This document shows, one piece after another, positions 1-9,197 of a DNA stretch of 18,491 bases (its first letter is position 1; each line of letters begins with the position of its first letter). The notes under the pieces were generated by a model. The model was not told where the DNA came from, did no database searches, and was given only the letters and a program-made list of their open reading frames with translations. A program made the translations under genes and the position numbers. Source of the stretch: Gloeopeniophorella convolvens (Eukaryota; Basidiomycota; Agaricomycetes; Russulales); contig WTXD01000200.1 in the NCBI GenBank assembly GCA_022496205.1, positions 1 through 18,491 of the forward strand, in the 5' to 3' direction.

Positions 1-450
1 GAAGCGTCCCACATAGGAGTCAAAGCTTTCGGCTCTGGGGATCCATCCCATGACTTTGAGGATGGTGCGGGCACGGGTGGCCGATGCGTGATCGAGGAAT
101 TTCTCGTCCGCCATTTCTTTGAACTTGTCCCATGCTTCGTCTGGCGTGGCTGGTGGGTCAGCTGGGTCGGTCGCCTTCTGTGCCCTGACTTTGGCGAGCC
201 AGGCGAGTTTCTCTACGACCCAGTCTTCGATGACAGGGCCTCTGAAGTATGTGAGAGCGAGCGTGACTCGCTTCATCGGTTGGTCGACGAGGTCGACTCC
301 TGAGTTGAGTTGACAGAGTAACTCGAACTGGCGCATGAAGGCGCGGTAGAATTCGGATTTCCCATTGAACAGGATGGGAGCTTCTCCGGCTAGTTTGCCG
401 TTGGAAGTGCGAGTTGGGGCCGGGGTTGTGTTGGTTACGTTAACCGACAT
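1..450 (-). CDS. gag: Ty3/gypsy-type Gag capsid region, partial
   Basis: The minus-strand frame from ATG 450-448 is open to the left edge (150 codons) and continues outside the window. It starts MSVNVTNTTPAPTRTSN and then reads like the retrotransposon capsid domain: LFNGKSEFYRAFMRQFELL, LALTYFRGPVIEDWVVEKLA, then WDKFKEMADEKF and ARTILKVMGWIP. The 'F-x-G-x...F...A...YF-x-G-x-A...W' spacing is known from Ty3/gypsy Gag proteins, which form the cytoplasmic virus-like particle. Zinc knuckle and Pol would lie to the left, outside the window. The same frame is also open for 240 codons upstream without an ATG (next entry), so 450 is only the first available ATG and may not be the true start. Family assignment rests on pattern recognition only. 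Confidence 0.8.
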   Translation of the reverse strand, partial: MSVNVTNTTPAPTRTSNGKLAGEAPILFNGKSEFYRAFMRQFELLCQLNSGVDLVDQPMKRVTLALTYFRGPVIEDWVVEKLAWLAKVRAQKATDPADPPATPDEAWDKFKEMADEKFLDHASATRARTILKVMGWIPRAESFDSYVGRF

Positions 451-1134
451 GCTGTTGAGTTGGATTGCGGCGACTGATTCGATTACTGACTCGGTTTCAG
501 TTTCGCGACGTGTTTCGACGTGATATTCGTCTTCTTGTTGGATTTGGTCAATGAGTCGGCCAGGTGCAATTTGTTCAGTTAGTTGCGATGCTTGCGCAAC
601 TTCTTGGAAGTACTGGTGAATGTGTTCTGGGTACGGTACTTCTGCGAGATGTTCGTCGGTGATCGAGAACGTAAGAGTGCGTTCGTCGAGGTGGAGGTAC
701 ACCCAAATGTAGTCCGGCCGCAAGTAGGTTCGGTGGGGGCGCCCAGACTCAGAGAATGTCTTGTAGTGACCGAGACGTCGGTTCCAGTGCTGTTCGGTTC
801 CTCGAACTTCGACAGGTTGCTCTAGCTGAGCAAACGGCAGTGGCTGCTGATCAAGGGGTTCGTTTCGTCCCGGGGTGAGAGCTAAGAAAGCTTGTCCTAG
901 TGTAACGTTCGTGCGCGACTCGGGTTCGGGCGTTGAATCGTCGTCGCTGGGCACGGACGGTTCGGGTTCGCGTCGGGGCTCCCAGTCGGGACTTGCTGCG
1001 ACGAAGGGTTCTGTTGGAGTCAGAGTCGTGGATCCGCGTGGATCCTCTTCGATGGGCTGGGACGTGGTGACGATAGGCGACCAATCGGGTCGCTCGGACT
1101 GAGGATAGAGGAGAGAAGGGACTCGTATTCGCGC
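451..1134 (-). other. In-frame N-terminal extension of the gag frame without an ATG
   Basis: Reading minus from about 1131 to 451 in the gag frame gives no stop. The first in-frame stop is the TAA at 1173-1171. The product looks protein-like: acidic and Pro-rich first (SERPDWSPIVTTSQP, EPEPSVPSDDDSTPEPES), then ordered-looking (QHWNRRLGHYKTFSES, RPDYIWVYLHLDERTLTF, EVPYPEHIHQYFQE). There is no ATG in frame. Either the original start codon was lost by mutation, a leader intron supplies it, or a non-AUG codon is used. I infer this is part of a longer Gag polyprotein. Confidence 0.55.
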
Positions 1135-1422
1135 TGTAGCTACTGTACTGGAGAATACAGGAGGACAAGCTTAAGTCTACAGAGCGAACGAGCTCGTCCT
1201 TAAATACTCGACGAGGCACAGCCGTATCGTACAGAGAGGTTTGCATAAGGCAAGGAGAGGGATCCTTGTAGTCGTAAACGAGGCGCGAGGAGTCAGAGAG
1301 GCGATGCGGCGCGAGAGAACGAGGAGACGAGACGAGCGGCGCAGCGCGAGAACGAGGCGCGTGCCGTACGAAAAAGGAAAGAGTGAGAAAAATAGTAGGG
1401 CAGTACGTAGAGCCGTAACACA
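1135..1422 (-). mobile_element. Probable 5' LTR of the Ty3/gypsy element
   Basis: The segment lies just upstream of gag, starts TGTGTTACGG on the minus strand and can end in GTAGCTACA (TGT...ACA). It carries a TATA-like GTATTTAAGG. The outer edge at 1422 is supported independently: the NmrA-like pseudogene to its right aligns with the third NmrA copy (near 11070) as far as TCAGTCC, and the homology stops exactly where TGTGTTACGG begins. The expected target duplication on this side is GGACT (1423-1427, plus strand). The inner edge is uncertain because several ACA endings are possible, and I could not identify a standard primer binding site. Confidence 0.5.
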
Positions 1423-2248
1423 GGACTGAAAGGGACTCGATGTCAGCGACGCGCGAATACTCAAGGGTATTGATGAGGCGCACCTTTCTGTCTGCTTCGC
1501 CGCCGAAAATACTACCCTTTTGTCCAGTGTCTTGGGGAAGGTTTGTCAGGAAATGAACGATGAACCGAGCCGAGTTGGTGCGAGAGGTGCGTGAGGTCCA
1601 CGATATTGGGAAGTTTCCATCGTTACCGACGTTCATCGAGCCGCTCAAGATGACGGGTCTAAGGAGCCTGTACAACGTTCGTCAGCATGTCGTGCATGAT
1701 AACGTGCTCGGTCTAAGCCTCACGAATTCCAGACAAAGTCCGATCAGACCCCAGTATGGAAAAGGGCCAGGGGCGGGCTGGTGGCCTTGAGTCTGCTCTG
1801 CAATTCTCCCCTGGTAGCAAAAAATCCGCCATTCGCTTTATTTGCCGGCCCGGCAAATTCGGATGGCACAAACAGCTCCACGCCCCCTTCTTTGGCAGCC
1901 GCAGTGAGGTACAATTGCACGTTGGGAACAAAGGTAGCGGTGGTGCAGAAAATGACGATAACCATCAACCCGGCCCCCCCTCCCCCTTCAGAGCAACCTT
2001 GAGGGATTCCTTGTCGCTGTAATTGATGGCATTCACTCTCGCTCCTTTGAGATGATTCGAGACCTGATTGTCGTATCAATAGTCACACATCGTGAACAAA
2101 AGTAACCAGACTCACTACACGGATCAGAACGATCACCTATTTGATCGTCTCCGATTTGGTTTTAGCCTTCGGTAGCTCCTTGACAATATAAGCAGTGAGC
2201 ACCGAAGGTCCCGGCGCCGGCGACAGCAATACTCTTGTATTCGGACAT
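1423..2248 (-). pseudogene. NmrA-like/isoflavone-reductase-like gene, decayed copy 1
   Basis: The minus strand starts at ATG 2248 with MSEYKSIAVAGAGTFGAH, matching the start and glycine-rich NAD(P) loop of the intact copy at 9198-10210. The frame then breaks. The continuation AYIVKELPKAKTKS is in another frame and hits TAG at 2139-2137. The exon-2 body (LTAAAKEGGVELFVPSEF, FFATRGELQSRLKA, LFHTGV then TGA) is out of frame with the start, with a C-rich homopolymer tract at 1974-1986 as one likely frameshift site. A later exon gives LLRPVILSGSMNVGN and SARFIVHFLTNLPQ. The gene ends abruptly at 1423, where the Ty3 LTR begins; the last exon should lie beyond the left edge. It is dead by several lesions. 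Confidence 0.8.
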
Positions 2249-3297
2249 GTCGAACGCACTGCCCTATGTGAGGTCAGAGCAAGAATACGAATGAATTCTA
2301 TGACCGTACCTCCCAGGTTGACATGCGTCTACTGACACAACGCTTCGTAACGAGTAGAAGAGATGCTCTACGCGTGCTGAGTAAGCTAAGTCGTGTGCTG
2401 CAGTGATTAGTCATACACAAGACAGCGCCAGCTCTGGGCTGCATCCTGGTCCACCTAGGTCCTAGGCCACCAAGAGGAAGCTCTCGGAGGCGGACCGAAC
2501 GAATCTAGTTGACGTCATTAGTTCTCCCACATCTTCAGGCGAGTCGCATATATGTAGCCCCACAGTAGAGTCCACGGAACCAGCCACGGCCCACGAGCTT
2601 CAGATATAGAGGGAGAGCTCGTAGTATTCATCAGGTACTGAACCAACCCCGACAACTTCAAGCCCAGAGTCGGTGCTGCGACTGGCAGAACTTATGAGCC
2701 AGCATGATACGCTAGCAACACGTCATTGAACGTCATTGAATTTCGTCTGGCCAGTACTTCAAGGTAGAAAGAGAGTCCGGGCGAGTGCGCCTGTCAAAAG
2801 ATACGTGCTTGATACTGTGAGTCGGTGGTTAAGAAGAGTCGGCCGTGCGGCGCGGTGATCCGAGTCTGACCGGGAACTGCAAACACATGATTCCGGCGCT
2901 TGCCGCTTCTCCCCGGCACGGAGCGAAGGTTCGAATTCAACATTCAACGGCGACTCTGCCAAGTCTAGCCCTCACCATCAGACAACGACCGCGCACTGGC
3001 CTGACTAGCGCGCACCTGAACCGGGAAACGGGTGCAATATCATAGACCACGTCGAAGTCCTGATCCTCACAGCAACATGGGGCCATATTCGACACCGCAA
3101 CGGCGCAAAGTGGCCAATTACCTGTCTGGGACTGGTTGTACCACTGATTGATCGATTGTCATCAATCTGGGTGCAGTCTGCTTACAGGAGACTAGGGACT
3201 GGTTGACTCAAGGTTGACTGCGTGGCTCGGTTCTGCGCCGTGGTAGGCCCACCTCGTTATTTCGATGCAGGTTACAAATTCTCACTGATACGTAGCC
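2249..3297. other. No recognisable gene
   Basis: About 1 kb follows the start of the copy-1 pseudogene. I see no convincing coding frame on either strand. The open frames at 2759-2962 (minus) and 2845-3045 (plus) overlap, have no family features and are probably chance. The only notable item is a short stretch at 2844-2879 that resembles 11613-11642 (separate entry). Confidence 0.5.
2844..2879. repeat. Short dispersed repeat, partner near 11613-11642
   Basis: GCGGCGCGGTGATC followed by TGACCGGGAACTGC here corresponds to GTGGCGCGGTGATC followed by TGACCCGGAACTGC near 11613-11642. Both lie upstream (in transcriptional sense) of a broken NmrA-like copy. I infer that they are remnants of a common upstream region, so copy 1 and copy 3 may share an ancestral promoter-side duplication. 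The match is short and was found by eye. Confidence 0.4.
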
Positions 3298-3780
3298 TTG
3301 AAGTTCGGCAACATCATCATTCGGCCACGACACGATCCATTGGCTTCGCTCTCAAGCCGTCCTTCATTACTACTCTCCAGCACTGCGAAGTGCTTCGACG
3401 TCAAGGCCTTGGGTCTTGCTTCTGATGGACCCTCAAGGCCGCATTCTCATTCACCTCCTTCCCTGCATCCTTCTGTTCCTGGTTCAACCCCGGTAGCTTG
3501 TTGTGTGCCGTGCACAACTGCTGGCGGTGCTCGGGTCCCTGCCCTGTGGACTGTCTCAACGTTGGACTACTTTGCAGTTCGACATCTCGTCCTGAATACG
3601 AGGTCATGTGACCTTCGCCGTCGGTCTCAACATGCTACATCGTTCCGCCCCTGGATCAGAGCCATGAAACGATGTCCTGCGGTCACCTGTCGGGTTCGCA
3701 TGACTTCCCCGCGCTCTAAGCCCCTGTCACCGACGACAAGATCAATGTGCGGGCCCTGTGGGGCTGTCATCACTCCTTGA
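3298..3780 (+). other. Long open frame without ATG; possible decayed coding DNA
   Basis: One plus-strand frame is open for 160 codons, but its first codon is TTG and no good ATG precedes it. A stretch reads AKCFDVKALGLASDG and, some 20 residues later, GSTPVACCVPCTTAG then ALWTVSTL. This faintly recalls the 'CLDV...GTPV...C...W' pattern of a ricin-type beta-trefoil lectin repeat. The match is weak and has no second repeat, so I assign no function. It may simply be a chance frame in GC-rich DNA. Confidence 0.2.
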
Positions 3781-3939
3781 AATGCGCAAGGATCGTCCTC
3801 TCTGAGTGGGAACTCTCGAGCCCCAGAGCTGCAAGCTGTGTCGTCTGCGGCACAAATACCTGGCTTTGGGAGCGGTAAAAAGGACAGGTCCGTTACCTCT
3901 AGTGCTCTTGTCTGCGATTTCCAGCACCTTGTATCTCAC

Positions 3940-5959
3940 AATGAGCCTCAGCGTCCTAGGCAGCCTCCCTTTTTCTGCGCTGAGCATGCCTCGTCCCTCT
4001 ACTATACCTCCAGTTCCGCCTTCTTTACCCCTAAGCCCCTCCCAACTCCACACTCGACCATAGCCCTTTCTTCTACCATCCCTCTGTCTTCCATCATACC
4101 TCTGCCCTCGAGCGTCACCGGCATACCTGGTCCTACCGGCATTCTCAACAGTACTAGCAGCTCCAACACCACTGGCATCTTCAACTCCACAAACCCTTCC
4201 AACTCGAGCAGCCCTTCAAACACCACCTCCTTCGACTCTGCTCCTGCGTACGTTCCCGCTGCGCCGAGTACCTTTGTCTTCCTCGCGGACCTTCAGACAT
4301 CGCCCTCAATGCGCTTGACGGTGCCAACTACCCAACTGGCTTCAATATCTCTGTCGCAGGCAAGCCGATCGACACAATCAGCGCTGTGTTCTTTGGTGGC
4401 GATCTGTGCCAGACGGGAGGTGATTACTCTTCAACCAAGTTACGTACAAGCCACCGACGCTCCGCGGTGGGTCCGAGCTGCGGAAGGTCCGCACATTGTA
4501 TGAGACGAACTTCCCCATTGACAGCGGGGTCACGAAGCTCAAGTACGACCCGAAATAGTTCGGGCTCGGGAATCATGGTAAGTGCTATTAGTCTATGTCC
4601 GAGCATGCGTTGACACATGCGGACCCCTGCTAGATGTTCAGAGCGATTTCCACACCCTGCGATCGGATGGTACAAGGGAAGATGGTCCGGCGACCTGTCG
4701 TCGCCGTCAATTTTCTGGCGTTACCAAATGTGGAATCCCATCGCCCGGATGCGTATTGGTGAGCACGGTTGATCAACGCTCGCGTCGAAATCAAGACTAA
4801 CGTCGCTCAGGTTACCGCCAGCTCCTGCTGCCCGACTCGAACCCGGTATACGGTATTCCGTGGCAAAATATTGACTCGGATACCGGAGAGGGTACATTCA
4901 GCTACAAGGACCATTCGTTGAACTACGTGATCGACATGGGGCCTTTCGACATCTTCCAGTTCCATCGCTGTGGTGGTGACTCGGACGATGATCGTCAAAG
5001 CGGCGTCGGGTGGCTGGAAGGCAAGCTGGAAGAACGCGGCCCGACTCGTCCCATCATCATCGTTCAGCACTATCTATTCTCTCAGACTATCGATACGAAC
5101 GGCAGTATCACCCCCGCGTGGACGTCAGCACAACGCAACGCGCTACTTGACACACTCTCACCCTACAACATTGTCGCATTCCTCGTTGGACATGATCACT
5201 CTGTCGGTCCGCTCCCAACTGGATCCGTGTTCCATGGAACAATGCGACCCGCAGTGTTCCGGAGATTCGCCCAGGCGCCGCGTTCAACCAGAACGCTGCG
5301 CTCGTCCGCGTCACACTGTCCAACATGGACGTGCTGTACGGCACTGCCAACAACGGCCAACTGACTTGGACAAGTGGGCAGAATTTCACTGTGGCTTTTG
5401 CGAACCAGATCTGGGAGGAGGTCGCCGACTGGAACGGCAACTACTTTGGCAAGCTCGGGTCCATTTATGTCGACGCGCGTGCTGCGTGCACCCCCGGGCA
5501 AGGTCATCATCTCTGCAGGGCTTGCACGCACCGTATCTCCGCCCCACCCCGACAGTCGGCTCACGTGACGCCTTATCACCGCGTACGCGAACGGCATGGC
5601 ACCGGAGGTCGCGAACGTTACCGGCGATGCCGGGAGCAACAACTTCCCCCACACGAGCGGGATGCCGAAGATCCACGTCGATCTGTCGCCCGTGGCGTGC
5701 CCGCCGAGGGGCGCCGTCGTCGGCGTCTTCTTTCTGACAGATGAACAACCGCGTCGCGCCGGGCTTGTCGTGCGCAACACCGCGACGGGCGTCGAGAGCA
5801 ACGTCACGATACGGCCTGGGACTACGGGGTCGGGGTGGAGCGTGCAGCGTCTGCCAGCGTGTCGAACGCAAGCAGTATCACACGCTGATAAGTAAGGTAC
5901 GTGCCCCAGCTCGAATCTCGGCTACCTCTCCATTGCTAACGCCCTGGGCCCTTTGGTAG
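3940..5959 (+). pseudogene. Calcineurin-like metallophosphoesterase gene, decayed copy A
   Basis: Exon-by-exon similarity to the intact gene at 6841-8710 identifies this copy. Recognisable pieces are FVFLADLQ, ISAVFFGGDL, TKLKYDPK-stop-FGLGNH, an intron at 4578-4633 in the same position as in the intact gene, FWRYQMW, an intron at 4759-4810, and then exon 3 from 4811 with LNYVIDMGPFDIFQFHR, PTRPIIIVQHYLFS and VAFLVGHDHSVG. Lesions: a deletion with frameshift near 4297, a frameshift near 4430-4450, TAG at 4556-4558, a frameshift near 4655-4665, shifts near 5215 and 5490, and TGA at 5566-5568 where the intact copy has Trp. The last intact repeat motif is missing; after 5896 an intron-like GTACGT...CTAAC...TAG (5897-5959) follows. 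The N-terminal part (4070-4240) encodes a Ser/Thr/Asn-rich linker absent from the intact copy. The start at 3940 is a guess. Confidence 0.85.
4070..4240 (+). other. Ser/Thr/Asn/Pro-rich linker coding region in copy A
   Basis: The frame contains TIALSSTIPLSSIIPLPSS, then NSTSSSNTTGIFNSTNPSNS and SSPSNTTSF, directly before the phosphoesterase domain. Several N-x-S/T sequons and dense Ser/Thr suggest a glycosylated, extracellular linker in the ancestral protein. The intact paralogue has only about 30 residues before its first motif and lacks this linker, so the two copies differed in architecture before copy A decayed, or copy B lost it. Confidence 0.5.
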
Positions 5960-6729
5960 CTGGATTCTTCGGGTTGCAAATGCCGTGCGATGGCGAATTC
6001 GATAGAAGGAAAGGCGGCATGTGATCTCGTGTGCATGCCAGGCCCCGTAACTTGAAGTTCTCAAGGTGCAGATGCGATCGATCGACATCGCAATTATTTG
6101 CTCGCGGCGGCACCACTCCTACTGCCGGACTCTCATTGATGTCAGAACGGTATCGGCGCCACCTTCGATTTCAGTCACCTGCCACCGCTGCTTTCCATCC
6201 TCTGGGACACAATTCATCCCACAGTCCAAACAAAAAATTTCCGATATTGACTTCTTCCACTGCATACCCAATCAGCGTCTGACAATGAGCCACTGGCACC
6301 GAAACGCGCACCACAGGAAGTTTAAGTTCTTGTCCGGCCGGTTCGGCGGCTTTAAGCGCCACATAGACTTGACCTGAACCTGGCCCAGCAGTGCGGCCGT
6401 TCTTCGAAACACTCTTTTTGATCCGTCATATAATTGACAGCATCCATGCGTTATTATCTTGGCTTCTCCCGCTCAAAGTGATTCCCTGCACCTCAGAGGC
6501 GTAGATCTCCACACTGCATGATCCCATGCTAGTCTGGGGTGGACCGACGACGCGGCGGCGAAGCTAACGAATCAGCGACTCTTGTCCTGAACAAACAGCA
6601 CGCTCCTGACCCATGACCACGCATCCCAAAGAGCCCCGGAACCCTGCACAAGGGTTTGGGATACGCTTGGAGCTCCTGAGAGTAGACTCTTCGAGATGCG
6701 AAGGGCGCTACTCCGAGTCTTTCTGAAAT
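5960..6729. other. Spacer between the two phosphoesterase copies, no gene seen
   Basis: No frame on either strand resembles the neighbouring families. The open frames around 6031-6377 (plus) and 6529-6867 (minus) have no supporting features; the second overlaps the promoter of the intact gene. Confidence 0.5.
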
Positions 6730-6736
6730 ATAAAAG
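6730..6736 (+). promoter_or_regulatory. TATA box of the intact phosphoesterase gene
   Basis: TATAAAA lies about 105 bp upstream of ATG 6841. A pyrimidine-rich stretch (about 6773-6812) between the two fits a fungal transcription start region and short 5' UTR. Confidence 0.6.
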
Positions 6737-6840
6737 TCGGTCTCGACGAGAGACGACTTGCAGGAAGTTCCCCAGACTCTTCCTTCTACCTGCGCTCGCC
6801 TCCCTTGTCTCAACGATCGCTGAAGACGCCTTTTCATTCG

Positions 6841-8710
6841 ATGGAGGTCTTTAACATCAGCTCTCATCTCGCTTCGTGTATGAACTACGCGGCTCCCTCG
6901 ACTTTCGACCCGGCTGCTCCCACCACGTTCCTCTTCCTTTCCGACCCTCAGCAGTGGCGCGATGAAGATATCTCGCTCCCAGACTCCCGACTCCTGAGTT
7001 GCAGCGACCTCAACGTCGCGCTGAACAACCTCGACTCGGACACCTGGCCCACTGGCTTCAATCTCACCGTCTCCGGCCAGCCAATTGGCCCTATCAGCGC
7101 GGTGTTCTTCGGAGGGGACCTCACTAACAATGGCGGAGGCTATTCAGCATTGGATCAGGTTGAACGTATGCCACCTACCTATCATGGAGGGGAGGAGCTC
7201 CAGAGGTTTCGTTCGTTGTATCAACCCGGCTACAGCGACTACGCGGTTACGAAGTTGAAGTACGGTCCCAAGTACTTTGGTCTTGGTAATCATGGTCAGT
7301 GCTGGCACTGGATCGTCAAACCTATTCTGACGTTAGTAATATTCCTAGATGTCATGACGGGTTATGACCCCGGTGTCGGGTGGAAGAAAGGGAGATGGAG
7401 TCTCGACTTCTCGTTGCCCGAAAACTACTGGCGATACCAGATGTGGGACTTCATTTCCCAGATGCACACCGGTATGTCTTTCCAAGTCATCTTGCTTCTC
7501 GGTTTCCACTGAGGGCCGCTATGTAGGGTTCAACCAGGTCCTCCTAGGGCCCGTCACGAATGCTGTATATGGGCTCGAGTGGCACAATATCGACTCGGAC
7601 ACCGGCAGGGGCACATTCGATTATGAAGACTACTCACTGAACTACGTCATTGACATGGGTCCTGTGAACGTCTTCCAACTGCATCGCTACGGCGGTGACT
7701 CCGACGGTGACAGGGCGACCGGATTGGACTGGCTCAAAGGGAAGCTGGAAGAGCGTGGCCCGACTCGCCCCATCATCATCGTGCAGCATTACCTCTTCTC
7801 TGAAACCGTTGAAGACCCGGACCCCATCACTCCCACGTGGACAGCCTTGCAGCGCAACGCCATTCTCGACATACTTGCGCCATACAACATCATCGCCTTC
7901 CTTGTCGGGCACAATCACGGTATCGGTCCCATGCCTAACTGGGTCCCTGTTCCGTGGCACAACCCGACGCGCCACGTACCCGAACTCCGCCCCGGTGCTG
8001 CATTCTACGAACTTGCTGCGCTCATTCGTGTCACCCCTTCCACGCTGGACGTCATCTACGGTAGGGCTTCTAAGGGGAAGCTCACCTGGAGTGCCGGCAA
8101 CAACTTCCCTGTGCCGTTCGCGAACCAGATCTGGGAAGAGGTTGCCGACTGGAATGGCAACTACTTTGGTACCCTCAAGAACGTCTACGTCGACACGCGT
8201 GCGCTGAGCGCCCCAGACGGCAAGGTCATCATCTCTGCCGGTCTTGTAAAGACCACCGGGGTCGGTCCTGAGCCCGGTAACCGGCTGACTTGGCGTCTCA
8301 TCGCTGCGTACGAAAATGGCACGGCACCGGAGACCATCAACGTAGGCGGCACCCCGGGGAACAACTACTTCCCTGGAGAAGGTGGGATGTCGAAGATCTA
8401 TATCGACACGTCTCCAGTCGTCTGCCCTTCTGGCAGCGACGTCGTCGGCGTTTTCTTCTGGAAGAAGCTCAACCGCATCGCTCCTGGGCTCATCGTACGC
8501 GATCAGGCCACGAATATCGAATCTAGGATCACGGATGAACATGGCACATCGTACTTCCCAGGGCACGATGGTAGTACTAACTTCTACGCGGACACGAATA
8601 TGGTCGCGCGGCCGAATAGGTCTGACGTCCCCGCGACTCTTCAAATGGGAGGAGTCGCGCTGTATCAGAAGGGTGGAAACAGGGTTGGGCTCAAGGTCTT
8701 GTACAAATGA
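6841..8710 (+). CDS. Calcineurin-like metallophosphoesterase with threefold C-terminal repeat (three exons)
   Basis: Exons 6841-7294, 7349-7471 and 7527-8710 give 586 aa. Introns are 54 and 55 nt with GTCAGT...TAG and GTATGT...TAG borders. All phosphoesterase motifs are visible: SDPQ (D35), GGDLTN (D93), GLGNHD (150-152, completed across the first intron), VQHY (H280) and GHNHG (H321, H323). In this superfamily these residues bind two metal ions and cleave phosphoester bonds; the substrate here is unknown. Residues about 400-586 hold three repeats, each opening with Tyr-Phe (405, 473, 535) followed by Y-x-D-T, probably a beta-rich binding module. I see no clear signal peptide or membrane segment. 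The next in-frame codons upstream lack ATG, so 6841 is the start. A dead paralogue lies upstream at 3940-5959. No reaction is assigned. Confidence 0.85.
8147..8707 (+). repeat. Three tandem protein-level repeats in the phosphoesterase C-terminus
   Basis: Repeat 1 begins NGNYFGTLKNVYVDTRA (from residue 402), repeat 2 GNNYFPGEGGMSKIYIDTS (from 470) and repeat 3 GTSYFPGHDGSTNFYADTN (from 532). Each continues into a Pro-x2-x-D/G turn and strands rich in Val, Ile and Phe, ending near LTWRLIAAY, APGLIVRD and VGLKVLYK. Period is about 62-68 residues. At DNA level the repeats are diverged, so the duplication is old. Confidence 0.65.
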
Positions 8711-9197
8711 TTGGTGTATATAGTTTAAACGCAGCCAAAGGCTTCCCCATTGGACGGTGCCAGGTGGCCGGTGATGCCGGTCGGAGGTGACAAGTTGCAT
8801 AGCGTAGTTGTTGTCTTGAACTTGTTGTAGTTTCCGTGTATTGTTTCAATGCAGATATGTGCGCTTGGTTGGAGCTCATAAATTTGCTAGTGGTCGATAT
8901 TGGGGACCGTTTGACTCGACCGACCGAGCTGGGTCACGCGCGCGTCGCGCTGAGCTCGGAAGTTCCCGTTTACCGTTCGTCCCCATTCAGTGTTGGCACT
9001 TGTTTGGTCCTGCGCCTTTGTCTGCGACGACCATGATATCGGCGAGTCTTCTTGGCAGGGGATCGTCGATCGACGTTGGTGCACTTCATACGTTGGGCTT
9101 CAACCTACTGCGCGCTTTCTGACAGCCTCCGTTTTCATTATGGTCATTTTACGAGTGATATTCATGGTCTACTTTGGTAGGATGCAGCCCGCATTCA
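8711..9197. other. Convergent 3' spacer
   Basis: This stretch lies between the stops of the phosphoesterase gene (plus) and the NmrA-like gene (minus). It should hold both 3' UTRs. No gene is visible; the overlapping frames at 8836-9122 have no features. Confidence 0.5.

Noticed and set aside
851..1675. Long minus-strand open frame of 274 codons
   Set aside because: It crosses from gag through the LTR into the NmrA pseudogene; its middle is LTR sequence and only its first residues match the NmrA family. It is a chance fusion frame.
2925..2945. GGTTCGAATTC resembling a tRNA B box
   Set aside because: No A box, acceptor stem or cloverleaf could be found around it.
7634..8800. 388-codon minus-strand open frame opposite the phosphoesterase gene
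   Set aside because: It is the antisense shadow of GC-rich codons in exon 3; the plus strand carries recognisable motifs and the shadow none.
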